Shown: one piece after another, positions 1-9,740 of the stretch
Numbering within the stretch: position 1 is the stretch's first letter
Layout: each line of letters opens with the position of its first letter
Assembly: GCF_000314735.2 (NCBI RefSeq)
Contig: NZ_KB375270.1
Location: forward strand, 3,410,001 to 3,474,000
Direction: 5' to 3'
Source: Afipia felis ATCC 53690
Lineage (GTDB): Bacteria > Pseudomonadota > Alphaproteobacteria > Rhizobiales > Xanthobacteraceae
Length of the DNA: 64,000 bases
Position numbers and translations under genes: made by a program
The notes under the pieces: generated by a model
What the model was told of the DNA's origin: nothing
The model's database searches: none
The model's input: only the letters and a program-made list of their open reading frames with translations

Positions 1-1
1 C

Positions 2-2314
2 ATCGCGATGTACCAGAGTCCCGGCGCAAACGCGATCACCACGCTAAAAGAGGTGCGAGCCAAGATCGAGGAACTGCAGAAGCGCTTCCCTGAGGATCTC
101 GCCTGGAAAGTCACTTACGATCCCACGGTATTCGTAACCGATACAATTCATGAGGTGCTGAAGACGCTGTTCGAGGCATTCATCCTCGTTGTAATCGTTG
201 TCTACCTGTTCCTCGGCAGTATACGCGCGACCCTTATTCCGACCATCGCCGTTCCGGTCAGTCTGATCGGCACCTTCATCGTGTTGCTTGCCGTCGGCTA
301 TTCGGCAAACTCGGTGTCGCTGCTTGCCGTCGTGCTTGCCATCGGCATTGTCGTCGACGACGCTATTGTTGTCGTTGAGAACGTCGAGCGCGTGATGGAG
401 GAACATCCGGAGCTCTCACCCGCCGACGCAACCAAGCGCGCCATGGCGGAGATTACTGCGCCGATCGTCGCCATCACCCTGGTGCTACTCTCGGTGTTCG
501 TGCCGGTGGCTTTTATCCCCGGTATTTCCGGCGAGTTGTTCCGCCAGTTTGCCGTCACTGTCGCGGTTTCGATGTTCTTGTCGGCCATCAATGCGCTCAC
601 GCTATCGCCGGCGTTGGCGGCTGTGTTGTTGCGGCCGCATCACGGGCCGCGGCGCGGCCCAATCGGCTATGTGATGCGTGGGATCGACCGCGTCCGGGAT
701 CTCTACGGCGCAGCGGTGGCTCGCCTCGTGCGGCTGTCGATCATCGGGCTCGTCATGGTCGCGGTTGCCGGTGCGGGTGTGTTCGGTCTAGCGAAAATTA
801 CGCCCACCGGCTTCCTGCCGGAGGATGATCAGGGCGCGCTTTTTGTGGTCGTCCAGTTGCCGGGCGGTTCGTCTGTCTCGCGGACCGCTAATGTGATTCA
901 GCAGGCGGAGGCGATCCTCAAAAAGGACCCGGCGGTTGCCGACTACACCTCAGTCGTCGGTTTGAACTTCATCGACAATTATTCTGCGTCTAACGCTGGG
1001 TTCATCGTGGTGACGCTCAAATCCTTCGATGAGCGCAAGAAGGATCGAACGCTCGGCGTATCGGCGCTGATTCCGCGACTCGGCGCTGAATTTCGTCAGA
1101 TCAGCGATGGCACGGTGGTCCCCCTGGCACCGCCTCCAATCATCGGGCTCGGTACAGGCGGCGGGTTCACCTATGTGCTGAAGGACCTGCGTGGTGGCGA
1201 CCCGGGAGCGTTGGCACAGGCGGTGCGTGGTTTGGTTGTGGCGGCGAACCAGGATCCGCAATTGAGGCGCGTGTTCACCACCTTCTCGGCCACCAACCCG
1301 TCAATTTACCTCGATATCGACCGCGACAAGGTGCAAATTCTCGGCGTGCAGCTCAATGATGTGTTTCAGGCGCTGCAGACGTCGCTCGGCGGTTTTTATG
1401 TGAACGACATCAATCTGTTCGGTCGCCGGTGGCAGGTCAATGTTCAGGCCGAGGCATCCGATCGGGCAAGCATCGACGATATCTATCGCATCAACGTCAG
1501 GAACGCTGAAGGCAAGATGATTCCCATGCGCAGCCTGGCAGAGGCGCGTATCGTGGTCGGACCGCCAGCGCTGATCCGTTACAACAATCTCCGCGCCGTC
1601 ACCATCCAAGGCAGTCCGGCTGCCAACGTCTCGTCTGGACAGGCGCTGAATGCGATGGAATCCGTGGCTGCCAAGACGTTGCCTGATGGCTACGCCGGAG
1701 AATGGACCGACACCGCTTTCCAGGAGAAACGCGCGGAGGGTAAAACCGGATTGATCCTCGGATTTGCGGTGCTCTTCGCCTACCTGTTCCTGGTTGGACT
1801 GTACGAAAGCTGGACGATTCCTGTACCGGTGTTGCTGTCGGTTTCAATCGGCGTCCTTGGGTCATTCATCGCCATGGTTTTGAGCGGCCTTACTCTCGAT
1901 CTCTATGCCCAGATTGGTATGGTCGTGCTGATCGGCCTCGCCGCCAAGAACGGCATCCTGATCGTCGAATTTGCCAAGGAGCAACGCGAGAAGGGTGTGC
2001 CGCTGCTTGAGGCCGCCGCCGAAGGTTCACGACTGCGATTTCGTCCGGTGATGATGACGTCTTTTGCCTTCATCCTCGGACTTTTGCCGCTGGTCATTGC
2101 GACGGGTGCCTCTGAACTCGCACGGCGCAACGTTGGTACCCCTGTGTTTGGCGGGATGATCCTTGCGTCCTTCATCGGCATCTTCGCTATCCCGCCACTC
2201 TATGTGACCTTTCAGGCTGTGCGAGAGCGTATACGGCCCGGGTCACGGCCACAGGCAGGCAAACCCGCGATTGCACCCGAGGCAGGCGGACCAACAACGG
2301 ACATTCCTGCTTGA
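2..2314 (+). CDS. RND efflux pump inner-membrane permease (AcrB/MexB family), 5'-truncated by window edge
   Basis: About 770 residues of an RND (HAE1 family) proton-driven drug exporter are present; a full protein is near 1040-1050, so roughly the first 280 are outside the window. The frame is open to the window edge, so the first ATG inside it is not the true start. After a short porter segment come the first hydrophobic helices, then the proton-relay motif [15 protein letters not shown] (Asp pair about 117-118 of the visible part), the second porter half, and the second membrane half with [17 protein letters not shown], which carries the relay lysine. It would work with a periplasmic adaptor and an outer-membrane channel to export drugs or other amphiphiles; the adaptor gene is expected just upstream, off the window. 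The substrate cannot be told from sequence. The C-terminal tail is Pro/Gly-rich and unremarkable. Confidence 0.95.
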   Translation: MAMYQSPGANAITTLKEVRAKIEELQKRFPEDLAWKVTYDPTVFVTDTIHEVLKTLFEAFILVVIVVYLFLGSIRATLIPTIAVPVSLIGTFIVLLAVGYSANSVSLLAVVLAIGIVVDDAIVVVENVERVMEEHPELSPADATKRAMAEITAPIVAITLVLLSVFVPVAFIPGISGELFRQFAVTVAVSMFLSAINALTLSPALAAVLLRPHHGPRRGPIGYVMRGIDRVRDLYGAAVARLVRLSIIGLVMVAVAGAGVFGLAKITPTGFLPEDDQGALFVVVQLPGGSSVSRTANVIQQAEAILKKDPAVADYTSVVGLNFIDNYSASNAGFIVVTLKSFDERKKDRTLGVSALIPRLGAEFRQISDGTVVPLAPPPIIGLGTGGGFTYVLKDLRGGDPGALAQAVRGLVVAANQDPQLRRVFTTFSATNPSIYLDIDRDKVQILGVQLNDVFQALQTSLGGFYVNDINLFGRRWQVNVQAEASDRASIDDIYRINVRNAEGKMIPMRSLAEARIVVGPPALIRYNNLRAVTIQGSPAANVSSGQALNAMESVAAKTLPDGYAGEWTDTAFQEKRAEGKTGLILGFAVLFAYLFLVGLYESWTIPVPVLLSVSIGVLGSFIAMVLSGLTLDLYAQIGMVVLIGLAAKNGILIVEFAKEQREKGVPLLEAAAEGSRLRFRPVMMTSFAFILGLLPLVIATGASELARRNVGTPVFGGMILASFIGIFAIPPLYVTFQAVRERIRPGSRPQAGKPAIAPEAGGPTTDIPA

Positions 2315-2400
2315 GAAGCCGACCGCCGTTTCTGGATTGTGCATATCGCCTGTTGCTGCGACGTTGCAGTGATGGACAGCGCCGATCGCGATGACCAGCA

Positions 2401-2419
2401 ACGGCCCCGGCGGGGCCGT
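2401..2419. terminator. GC-rich hairpin after the RND gene (weak terminator candidate)
   Basis: ACGGCCCC and GGGGCCGT pair around a 3-base loop, between the RND gene and the convergent AraC gene. There is no T-run on either side, so if it ends transcription it is not a textbook intrinsic terminator. Confidence 0.3.
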
Positions 2420-2479
2420 GCCGTCCTTGCCGCATTTGCTACGAGCTACGAGGGAGGATCGAGGTAAATCGCTCGTTGC

Positions 2480-3421
2480 TCAGCCAGTTGTCCGCAATGT
2501 TTTCGACGGCGATTCTCCGAACAGTGTGCGGTAGGCGACCGAGAAACGTCCAAGCTCCCAGAATCCATGGTCGGTGACGACGCGCGTGACGTTCGTCTTG
2601 CCGGCGTCGGCATCGCGAAGCGCCTGACGCACGAGATGCATTCGCCGCAAGGTGAGATAGCGTATCGGCCCCATGCCCAAATGTTCTTCGCACGCTGCGC
2701 GAAGTGTTCGCTCCGCGACGCCGATGCCCGAACAGATATCGGTGAGATAAAGCGGTCGATCCGGATGAGCCGCCAGATACTTCTCGAACTTCGTCATGAT
2801 CGCATCGTACCGGCGGCCGCCGGTCGTGATCTCAATGTCGGCACCTTCCGCGAGGCACCGCACCATGAGATGAATCAATCGTTGCTCAAGTGCTCGGCGA
2901 ATTTCTGGAAGTTCGAAAATTTCGGGAGTATCGAGAGCCAGCTGTCCGACCATCTTATGAAGCTCCAGCAAGCGCAACATCAAAGCCGGGCTTGGTCGAA
3001 CGATGGGTTTTGTGAGCTTCTCCATAAAATTATGACCGATGATCGCCTCGAGCGCCGTATTGAGATCATCGATGACAAGAGACATGGTGCCGCCATGAAG
3101 ATCCGTGTCGGTTTGTTGATGTCTCTCGCCGTCTTTGTTGATGATGATGTCACCGGGCAGGACTTTCAAACCACGATGACGAACTGACGCCTCTGGCTCA
3201 GTCAGAAAGGCAATCACTGCACGCTCAGGCTTGATGCCGAAAACGTTGACTTGCGGCGAGGACAGGCTGTAGCGCGCCATCCAGAGCCGCTCCATGCCGA
3301 TCTGTGTAAGCTTGAAGTGAAAATGACCCGTTTCCTTAGGAAACGCTTGGAAATTGCAATCTGCAAACGCGTCCTGGCAATCGGCCGGGTCGTTAATCTC
3401 CCGAGTTCTAATCCAAGGCAT
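2480..3421 (-). CDS. AraC family transcriptional regulator
   Basis: A 313-residue protein. The last 100 residues or so form an AraC/XylS double helix-turn-helix: LTDICSGIGVAERTLRAACE is the first recognition unit and VTRVVTDHGFWELGRFSVAY the second, ending in the typical GESPSKTLR. The N-terminal 200 residues look like a cupin-type effector or oligomerisation domain of the kind in AraC_binding_2 proteins, but the ligand cannot be read from sequence. The gene is convergent with the RND gene and about 400 bp from the next gene, so it stands alone. It could regulate the adjacent efflux pump, but convergent orientation gives no direct support. Confidence 0.88.
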   Translation of the reverse strand: MPWIRTREINDPADCQDAFADCNFQAFPKETGHFHFKLTQIGMERLWMARYSLSSPQVNVFGIKPERAVIAFLTEPEASVRHRGLKVLPGDIIINKDGERHQQTDTDLHGGTMSLVIDDLNTALEAIIGHNFMEKLTKPIVRPSPALMLRLLELHKMVGQLALDTPEIFELPEIRRALEQRLIHLMVRCLAEGADIEITTGGRRYDAIMTKFEKYLAAHPDRPLYLTDICSGIGVAERTLRAACEEHLGMGPIRYLTLRRMHLVRQALRDADAGKTNVTRVVTDHGFWELGRFSVAYRTLFGESPSKTLRTTG

Positions 3422-3824
3422 CTCTGTCCACCGAGTCAGAAATTGCGCTTTAATTCTCGAGTTGAATTTTCCTAAATCTTCTCAAGTGGTGTCCCAGGAG
3501 CGACAGCGTTGCTTGGATGCATCCCTCTGTCAATGAACCGAGTAAGACATAATCGTTGCGCCTCGATATGGCGCGCTTTGTCCAGCACGCGGATTGGCTA
3601 AAAGGTAACTTCCCACGATGCAATTTGGCAAACAATTTCGAGGGATGTCGAATCTAAAGCGAGGTCGGGCCGAGCTCTCCGATTCTGGATTGGCCGGGTT
3701 GCTGGCGCGCTAGAATGGCGCGCCAAATTGCCCCACTTGAAACGGACTTCGAAGGTCGCGTCGCTGCCCGCGCCATCGACGGTTCTCGATGGTCCATGGC
3801 ATGTCGCTTTCCCTCAACAGCAAG
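3422..3824. other. Gene-free stretch, AraC upstream region
   Basis: No convincing gene. It must hold the promoter of the AraC gene (low-coordinate side) and the 3' flank of the stomatin gene. A 7-bp GGCGCGC/GCGCGCC hairpin at 3704-3724 has no T-run. Short open frames here lack a ribosome site and family character. Confidence 0.5.
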
Positions 3825-4589
3825 TCACGACGTGCTACCCTGCCGCGGTGTCAAATGGCTGAGGAGATCCATCGGCAGCGGAAAAACGACGGTCGATGAT
3901 CGGTCGCCTGCGATGTCGTGCAATGCTGCGAAATAGCGTAGCTGCATCGCCTGCGGCTCCTGAGCGAGAATCCGGCCTGCCTCGACGAGCTTCTCGGCAG
4001 CTTGCTGCTCGCCCATCGCGTTGATCACCTTCGCGCGCCGCAACCGCTCCGCTTCGGCCTGCTTGGCGATGGCGCGCACCATGTTCTCATTCAGGTCGAT
4101 ATCCTTGATCTCGATGTTCGTGACTTTGATGCCCCAAGCGTCAGTCTGCTGGTCGAGGATTTCCTGAATGTCGGCGTTGAGCCTGTCGCGCTCGGCAAGC
4201 ATTTCGTCCAACTCGTGTTTGCCGAGAACTGAACGCAGCGTGGTCTGTGCCAACTGGCTTGTCGCGGCCATGAAATTCCCGACCTTGATGATCGCGCGCT
4301 CCGGATCGATGATACGGAAGTAGAGAACGGCGTTCACTTTCACTGAGACGTTGTCGCGGGAAATCACATCCTGCGGCGGCACGTCCTGCACCATCACCCT
4401 GAGGTCGACCTTCACCATCTGCTGCACGAACGGAATCAGGATGATGAGGCCCGGGCCTTTCACACCGGTGAACCGTCCGAGCGTGAAGACGATGCCGCGT
4501 TCGTACTCTCGCAGGATGCGTATGGCCGAGGTCAGAAAAACGATCACGACGATCGCGAGGAGAAGATAGCTCAGATAATCAATCATCAT
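3825..4589 (-). CDS. SPFH/stomatin-like (slipin) membrane protein
   Basis: A 254-residue slipin. One N-terminal hydrophobic segment (about 5-22) is followed by the family signature [21 protein letters not shown] and a band-7/SPFH domain to about residue 180 ([40 protein letters not shown]), then a helical, coiled-coil-prone C-terminus. Slipins assemble into ring-shaped membrane microdomain scaffolds. The gene overlaps the upstream nfeD gene by 4 bp (ATGA), and stomatin-NfeD pairs are a known functional unit in which the NfeD protease can cut the C-terminal end of the stomatin. Physiological role in this organism is not evident beyond membrane quality control. Confidence 0.93.
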   Translation of the reverse strand: MMIDYLSYLLLAIVVIVFLTSAIRILREYERGIVFTLGRFTGVKGPGLIILIPFVQQMVKVDLRVMVQDVPPQDVISRDNVSVKVNAVLYFRIIDPERAIIKVGNFMAATSQLAQTTLRSVLGKHELDEMLAERDRLNADIQEILDQQTDAWGIKVTNIEIKDIDLNENMVRAIAKQAEAERLRRAKVINAMGEQQAAEKLVEAGRILAQEPQAMQLRYFAALHDIAGDRSSTVVFPLPMDLLSHLTPRQGSTS

Positions 4590-5986
4590 CGCACACCTCC
4601 TTCGCCGGCTTTCAGGGCCGGCCGGCGACGTACCACAAGCGTCAGGTCCATAACGTTGGCCACCTCGACCATTTCGCCGGGCCTGAAAGCTTCCGCGCCG
4701 CGTGCTTGCCAGCGCTCGCCCTGCGTGAAGACGTGGCCTTCAATGTCGTTCCAGTCGAGAACCTCGGCGGACAGGCCACGCATGGCTTGCGCGCCGACTC
4801 GTGCCGGGGCTTTGCGAGCACGCCAAAGCGAGCGGAGCACCACGAGAATAAGGCCGATGAACATGGCTGCCGCGATGCCAACGACCGTCCATGAGAGCCG
4901 GTATCCCGGCGTTTCGACCTTGAACAGCATCATTGCCCCGAGCAGGAAGGCGATGACGCCGCCGAAACCGAGAACCACTGTCGGATTGAAGGCTTCCACG
5001 ACCAGAAGCGCGATTCCCAGCAGCATCAAGGCGAGGCCCGCATAGTTGATGGGAAGCATGTTGAGGGCATAAAGGCCGAGCAGCAGACAGATCGTGCCCA
5101 CCACACCGGGCGCGACGGCACCAGGCGACATGAACTCGAAGATCAGACCGTAGATGCCGACCAGCAGCAGAATGAAGGCGACGTTGGGATTGGTGATGAT
5201 CGACAGAAATTGCGATACCCGACCGGGATTGAGCGCTTGGATCGTTGCGTCCTTCGTCGTCAGCCGCCGTGTCTCGCCGCCGGCGACTTCCACGGTACGG
5301 CCGTTGATTTGTTTCAGCAGGTCAGCCGGATTGCTTGCGATGAGATCAATAACATTCGCCTGCAACGCGGCGCTGGCGGATAGGCTGGCTGCCTCGCGAA
5401 CAGCTTTTTCGGCCCAGTCGGCATTGCGTCCGCGCAGTTCAGCAAGGCTGCGGATGAAGGCGACTGCGTCATTCGTGACCTTCGCCGCCATCGCGTCTTT
5501 TGGTTCGGGCTGGTGGGTGCTGTCGTCCTTGCCTTTGCCGCCTTTGTCAGGGCTGGAGCCTGGCAGACCCGGTATTGGACTGTCGATTTGCACGGGCGTC
5601 GCGGCGCCGAGATTGGTGCCGGGCGCCATTGCTGCGATATGCGTTGCATAAAGGATATAGGTGCCGGCGCTTGCGGCGTGGGCACCGGACGGAGCAACAT
5701 AACCGATGACAGGAACGGGCGACGCCAGTACGTCTGCAATGATCCCACGCATGCTGGTGACAAGACCGCCCGGTGTGTTCAGACGCAGGATGACGGCTTC
5801 GGCGTGCTGCTCGTTTGCCTTGGCCAGCGCGTCTTTAACGTAATCGGCAGTCGCCGGTCCGATCGCGTCGTCAATCGTGACTGTCAGCACAACATTGCTT
5901 TTCTCTGCCGCCGAACCGGCGGTGGGAGAGAGAAGCAAAATGGCGGCTGCAATTGCCGCGGCAAGAGTCGCCTGTACGGTCTGCAC
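4586..5986 (-). CDS. Long-form NfeD membrane-bound serine protease
   Basis: A 466-residue protein with all three parts of a long NfeD. Residues 1-27 are a signal peptide. Residues about 30-240 are a ClpP-like protease with the Ser-Lys dyad visible as AASAGTY (Ser106) and [10 protein letters not shown] (Lys169), and an oxyanion-type LNTPGG near 70. Four or more membrane helices follow at about 255-400, and an OB-fold NfeD domain sits at the C-terminus, where it probably docks on the partner stomatin. It is the first gene of a two-gene operon with the slipin, with a 4-bp overlap. A Gly/Lys/Asp-rich insert at about 140-165 ([13 protein letters not shown]) lies between the catalytic Ser and Lys and looks like a flexible loop. 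Confidence 0.92.
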   Translation of the reverse strand: MQTVQATLAAAIAAAILLLSPTAGSAAEKSNVVLTVTIDDAIGPATADYVKDALAKANEQHAEAVILRLNTPGGLVTSMRGIIADVLASPVPVIGYVAPSGAHAASAGTYILYATHIAAMAPGTNLGAATPVQIDSPIPGLPGSSPDKGGKGKDDSTHQPEPKDAMAAKVTNDAVAFIRSLAELRGRNADWAEKAVREAASLSASAALQANVIDLIASNPADLLKQINGRTVEVAGGETRRLTTKDATIQALNPGRVSQFLSIITNPNVAFILLLVGIYGLIFEFMSPGAVAPGVVGTICLLLGLYALNMLPINYAGLALMLLGIALLVVEAFNPTVVLGFGGVIAFLLGAMMLFKVETPGYRLSWTVVGIAAAMFIGLILVVLRSLWRARKAPARVGAQAMRGLSAEVLDWNDIEGHVFTQGERWQARGAEAFRPGEMVEVANVMDLTLVVRRRPALKAGEGGVR

Positions 5987-6433
5987 GGCGAGGACTCCCT
6001 AATCTCGGTGATATGGGGAGAACCTCGCTTAACCTCAATATGAGCGGGTTTGGCGAGCAGCCGCGGCGCCTGCCGAAGCGAAGGTAAGTGAGGTCGTGCA
6101 AAATGAGAAAAGAATTAAAAATTATATAGTAATTTCAATATTATATTTGTTTTCTATCCATTCGTTTTGTGGACTTGAGGCCGTCGCGGCGGCTCCGTCT
6201 TCGCATACGTCACGCCTGTCATGTCTCTAACTACCGCCGTCGCGGGAGGGCGGAGAGACATGGTCCGGCGATGTTGGGCAACGGCAAGGTATGGTTGCCT
6301 TCATTCAGGCGGGTTTGGCAGTCGATTGCCGCGCATTAAGGCCGGTGGTCATGACGCAATGACCGTATTGATATAGAGTGCGATGCATCATGCCACGCGG
6401 ATGCGTGGCATCTTTTGATATCAGGAGGTTTTC
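5987..6433. other. Intergenic region between nfeD and lemA with an AT-rich patch
   Basis: No gene found. The interval must carry the divergent promoters of nfeD (left) and lemA (right). Positions about 6105-6165 are very AT-rich compared with the GC-rich surroundings. A perfect hairpin stands at 6390-6411 just before the lemA ribosome site and is listed separately. Confidence 0.5.
6390..6411 (+). promoter_or_regulatory. Leader hairpin directly upstream of lemA
   Basis: ATGCCACGC and GCGTGGCAT pair perfectly (9 bp) around a 4-base loop, followed by TCTTTTG. The hairpin ends 11 bp before the AGGAGG ribosome site (6423-6428) of lemA. It could be an attenuator, a terminator of upstream transcription or an mRNA stabiliser; sequence alone does not decide. 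Confidence 0.5.
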
Positions 6434-7057
6434 ATGCGCAGATTGCTGACGGTTCTCGCCGCGCTCGCGACGCTCAGTCTGACCAATTGCGGCTACAACG
6501 CGATCCAGCAGAACGACGAGCAGGTGAAGTCGGCCTGGTCGGAGGTGGTGAACCAGTATCAGCGCCGCGCGGATCTTGTGCCCAACCTCGTCAATTCGGT
6601 GAAGGGTTTTGCGCAACAGGAAAAGGATGTGCTGCTCGGCGTCACCAATGCGCGCGCCAAGGTCGGCAGCGTGCAGGCGGGTCCTGAAGTCGTCAACGAC
6701 CCAGCGGCGCTGCAGAAATTCCAGGCGGCGCAGGGTGAACTGTCGAGTGCGCTGTCGCGTCTGCTCGTCGTCACCGAAAACTATCCGCAGCTCAAGTCCG
6801 ACCAGTTGTTTCGCGATTTGATGGCGCAACTCGAAGGCACCGAGAACCGCATCACGGTCGCGCGCAACCGCTACATCAAGGCAGTGCAGGATTATAACGT
6901 CAACATCCGCACCTTCCCGAACAACCTCACCGCGATGGCGTTCGGCTACAAGACAAAGGCAAACTTCACTGTCGACAATGAGAAGGACATCTCGACCGCG
7001 CCGAAGGTCGATTTCAACGTGCCTTCAAGTGCGCCCGCTCCTGCGCCTGCCAAATAG
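6434..7057 (+). CDS. LemA family lipoprotein
   Basis: A 207-residue LemA protein. The N-terminus is a lipoprotein signal with lipobox LTNC (Cys19), so it is probably anchored to the periplasmic side of a membrane. The family core follows: YNAIQQNDEQVKSAWSEVVN, then QYQRRADLVPNLVNSVKGFA and TVARNRYIKAVQDYN, all helical. The start has an ideal AGGAGG site. LemA proteins have no firmly established biochemical role; they commonly occur beside TPM-domain proteins, as here (24 bp to the next gene). The C-terminal 20 residues are Pro/Ala-rich. Confidence 0.93.
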   Translation: MRRLLTVLAALATLSLTNCGYNAIQQNDEQVKSAWSEVVNQYQRRADLVPNLVNSVKGFAQQEKDVLLGVTNARAKVGSVQAGPEVVNDPAALQKFQAAQGELSSALSRLLVVTENYPQLKSDQLFRDLMAQLEGTENRITVARNRYIKAVQDYNVNIRTFPNNLTAMAFGYKTKANFTVDNEKDISTAPKVDFNVPSSAPAPAPAK

Positions 7058-7081
7058 CGGGGTGATGCTCGAGGCGCGTCG

Positions 7082-7945
7082 ATGAAGATCGCCAGACAAC
7101 TCGTTCTTGCGCTCCTGCTGTGCTGGGCTGTGGTCGCCGTGGCGGATGTCGCGGTGCCGCAACTCACTGCGCGCGTCACCGACCAGACCGGCACGCTCAG
7201 CGCCGCCGACATCGCGAATCTCGATCAGAAGCTCGCGGACTTCGAGGCTCGCAAGGGTAGCCAGATCGCGGTGCTGATCGTGCCGACGACGCAGCCGGAG
7301 AACATCGCGCAATACTCCATCCGCGTCGTCGAGCAGTGGAAGCTCGGCCGCAAGGGCGTTGATGACGGCGTGCTGCTGCTGGTCGCGAAGGATGATCGCC
7401 GCCTGCGCATCGAAGTCGGCTACGGTCTCGAGGGTGCGCTGCCGGACGTCACCGCCAGCCGCATCATCAACGAGATCATCACGCCGAAATTCAAGCAAGG
7501 CGACTTTGCCGGCGGCATCGATGCCGGTGTTGACCGGATCATCAAGACGCTCGACGGTGAGCCGCTGCCTGCACCCAAGCCGCGGAATGATGTCAGCCAG
7601 GGTAATTGGGACGAGGTCGGCCAGGCGTTTCCGGTCTTTCTGGTGGTGACCATCGTGATCGGAGGGATTCTGCGTCAGGTCTTTGGCCGGTTTCCGGGTT
7701 CGCTATTGACGGGAGGCGGCGTCGCCGTCGTGGCCTGGCTGTTCATGGGAATTTGGGCTGTCGCGCTTTTTGCCGGTGCCATTGCGTTCTTTTTCACGCT
7801 GATTGGCGATGCGATGTTTTTATCCGGTGGTGGCGGCGGTTATGGCGGCGGCCGCGGCGGATCGAGCTGGAGCGGCGGATCTGGCGGCGGCTTCAGTGGA
7901 GGCGGCGGTAGCTTCGGCGGCGGCGGCGCGTCGGGAAGCTGGTAG
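7082..7945 (+). CDS. TPM domain membrane protein (YgcG family) with Gly-rich tail
   Basis: A 287-residue protein: a signal peptide to about residue 22, a TPM domain at about 27-155 (VTDQTGTLSAADIANLDQKL at its start, RIEVGYGLEGALPDVTASRI near its end), two membrane helices at about 185-245, and a tail made almost only of Gly and Ser with aromatic spacers (GGGGGYGGGRGGSSWSGG). This is the standard YgcG/TPM_phosphatase layout; the plant TPM relative has phosphatase activity and acts in photosystem II repair, but bacterial function is unsettled. It is co-oriented with lemA and followed within 12 bp by a second TPM gene, so the three form one operon. Confidence 0.92.
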   Translation: MKIARQLVLALLLCWAVVAVADVAVPQLTARVTDQTGTLSAADIANLDQKLADFEARKGSQIAVLIVPTTQPENIAQYSIRVVEQWKLGRKGVDDGVLLLVAKDDRRLRIEVGYGLEGALPDVTASRIINEIITPKFKQGDFAGGIDAGVDRIIKTLDGEPLPAPKPRNDVSQGNWDEVGQAFPVFLVVTIVIGGILRQVFGRFPGSLLTGGGVAVVAWLFMGIWAVALFAGAIAFFFTLIGDAMFLSGGGGGYGGGRGGSSWSGGSGGGFSGGGGSFGGGGASGSW

Positions 7946-7956
7946 CGAGGTTGGCG

Positions 7957-8460
7957 ATGCCAATGAATGTCAGGCGATTGGGCAAGCATCTTCTCAGCAA
8001 TCGCACGCGCGTGCGCAAGACGTTCGCGCCGCAGGCGTTGAAGCGCATTGAGGATGCGATCAAGGCGAGCGAAGCGCGCCATGCCGGTCAGATTCGTTTT
8101 GCTGTAGAGGGTGCGCTCGATGGGCGGCCGTTGTTGGCGGGGCAATCCGCGCGGGACCGCGCGCTCGATCTGTTCGCGCATCTGCGCATCTGGGATACCG
8201 AACATAATTCTGGTGTGCTGATCTATCTGCTGCTCGCGGACCGCGACGTCGAGATCGTCGCCGATCGCGGCATCGACGCGAAGGTTGGTGCGGCACGCTG
8301 GCGCGAAATTTGCGCCGTGATGGAAAGCGAATTCCGGCAGAATCATTTCGAGCAGGGCGTGTTGGCCGGCATCGAGCGCATCACCACCGAACTCGCGGCG
8401 CATTTTCCGGCGCATGGAGCGCATCGCAACGAATTGCCGGACCCGCCAGTGGTTCTTTGA
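7957..8460 (+). CDS. Second TPM domain protein, no signal peptide
   Basis: A 167-residue protein from ATG 7957, chosen because GAGG lies 6 bp upstream; an in-frame TTG at 7951 is less likely. The TPM fold is recognisable (IRFAVEGALD, RALDLFAHLRIWDTEHNSGV, VEIVADRGIDAKVGAARWRE), followed by a short tail. Unlike its neighbour it lacks a signal peptide and membrane helices, so it may act on the cytoplasmic face or be attached by its partner. It is the third gene of the lemA-TPM-TPM operon. Confidence 0.85.
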   Translation: MPMNVRRLGKHLLSNRTRVRKTFAPQALKRIEDAIKASEARHAGQIRFAVEGALDGRPLLAGQSARDRALDLFAHLRIWDTEHNSGVLIYLLLADRDVEIVADRGIDAKVGAARWREICAVMESEFRQNHFEQGVLAGIERITTELAAHFPAHGAHRNELPDPPVVL

Positions 8461-8580
8461 TGCATCAGTGTGGGGAAAACTTTTTCGCGTCGACGTAAGC
8501 CCGCCATCGCGCCTTGGCGGTTCGTTCTTGCTCGATTAGCCTTCGTCTCGTTGCGCCAGTCTGAGTTGAGTAGGCTTGTC

Positions 8581-9204
8581 ATGTTCCGCAGTTCATCACT
8601 TCGAGGCGTATTTCTGGCAATGGCGGCGATGTCGCCCTTGCCTGCTGTTGCGATGGAGCTGACGCCACCGCAGGCCGATCTTTACACGTCGGTGTCGATC
8701 AATCCGCCGTCTAAGAGCGAAATGACTGTGTGCTACGGTTTCGTGTGCCGCCGCCGCGCGATTCTGGCTTTCTCCGACGCGGACCGCAGGACGCTGACGC
8801 AAATTCTTTCCGCCGGAAAAGCAAGTGCCGCCGCCGAGCGCGTGGCGCTACAGAGGGCCGTGGTCTGGTTCGATCGCCGCGTAGGGCCGATGATCGGCAC
8901 CACCAAGCGTGTTGCCAAGGCCGATATCCGTGCCGGATCGGACGCCACCAATTTCGACTGTTTCGACACCACCCGCGACACGACAAGCCTGTTGCTGGTG
9001 CTGCAGGAATGGAATCTGCTGAAATTCCATAAGGTCGGCAATCCGCGCTACCGGGGCAATCCGTTTGCGCTCCAGACTCCGCACAACACCGCGGTGGTGG
9101 TCGACAAGGCGAGCGGCGTTGAATGGGTGGTCGATCTCTGGCCGAAGAACTACGCCGAGGCGCCCGACGTCATGCCGGTCGAGCAGTGGCTGAAGGAAGA
9201 CTGA
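8581..9204 (+). CDS. Secreted protein of unknown function, possible transglutaminase-like fold
   Basis: 207 residues from ATG 8581, chosen because it gives a clean signal peptide (MFRSSSLRGVFLAMAAMSPL...AVAM); the open frame extends upstream to 8470 without one. I do not recognise a named family with certainty. The mature part holds, in order, a Cys in NFDCFDTTRD, a His in TPHNTAVVVDK and an Asp in WVVDLWPKNY, each followed or preceded by strand-like hydrophobic stretches. That Cys-His-Asp order resembles bacterial transglutaminase-like cysteine peptidases. Two more Cys in VCYGFVCRRR may form a disulfide. The gene sits 120 bp after the TPM operon. Function assignment is inference only. Confidence 0.75.
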   Translation: MFRSSSLRGVFLAMAAMSPLPAVAMELTPPQADLYTSVSINPPSKSEMTVCYGFVCRRRAILAFSDADRRTLTQILSAGKASAAAERVALQRAVVWFDRRVGPMIGTTKRVAKADIRAGSDATNFDCFDTTRDTTSLLLVLQEWNLLKFHKVGNPRYRGNPFALQTPHNTAVVVDKASGVEWVVDLWPKNYAEAPDVMPVEQWLKED

Positions 9205-9295
9205 GGCCAGTCTCGCGTCCATCCGGGCGTTGCCCTGCTATGGTTAACCTTCCGTTAGCGAATTACATCGCATCTTTCGCGGAAGGAGAGATGCC

Positions 9296-9682
9296 ATGTC
9301 TTCCAACCGCACTTCTTTGGACAATGATTCCTGTCCCGTCGGGGACGAACTGCTCGGTAGCCTGTATCGCGCGAGCGAACACGGTCTTGCCCAGTTGGTC
9401 GATACAGTGTCGGGCGACGTACGGGCGATGCTGGCGCTGTTCTGCTATCGGCGGGCTCATTTGCATTCGATGAGCCTTGCCATCGCCGCGACATGCAGCG
9501 AGCGGGATTTGAAAGAGCAGGGCGGCACGGTCGGCGCGACGTTGTTTGCGATGTCGCGTGAGGCACCCGCCGAGCAAACTGTTTCTGCTGCAAGCGGCCG
9601 CCGCGCCATCACGCTCTCGACCAAGCCGCTTCGGGTTATCCCCGAAATGGCCGACGATGATACCGAGTCGCTGAGCGCCTAA
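9296..9682 (+). CDS. Small conserved-looking hypothetical protein
   Basis: A 128-residue soluble protein with a good GGAAGGAGAG ribosome site before ATG 9296. I do not recognise it. The middle (LAQLVDTVSGDVRAMLALFC and YRRAHLHSMSLAIAATCSER) is helical, with three Cys in all; the last 40 residues look disordered and acidic at the end (EMADDDTESLSA). Codon use matches the neighbours, so it is probably a real chromosomal gene. It stands alone between an upstream + strand gene and the convergent glycerate kinase. Confidence 0.65.
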   Translation: MSSNRTSLDNDSCPVGDELLGSLYRASEHGLAQLVDTVSGDVRAMLALFCYRRAHLHSMSLAIAATCSERDLKEQGGTVGATLFAMSREAPAEQTVSAASGRRAITLSTKPLRVIPEMADDDTESLSA

Positions 9683-9691
9683 AACGGCTTT

Positions 9692-9720
9692 GCCCGCGCG
9701 CCATCGCGCGAGGGCTTTAT
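9692..9720 (+). terminator. Imperfect terminator hairpin between convergent genes
   Basis: GCCCGCGCG and CGCGCGAGGGC pair with one bulged base around a CCAT loop, followed by TTTAT. It lies between the 128-residue gene and the convergent glycerate kinase and could serve both. Confidence 0.45.
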
Positions 9721-9740
9721 GTCTGCCGCCTGCCGCGCGG

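Noticed and set aside
3704..3724. GGCGCGC hairpin as a terminator of the stomatin gene
   Set aside because: Short stem with a 7-base loop, no T-run on either strand, and about 100 bp beyond the stop.
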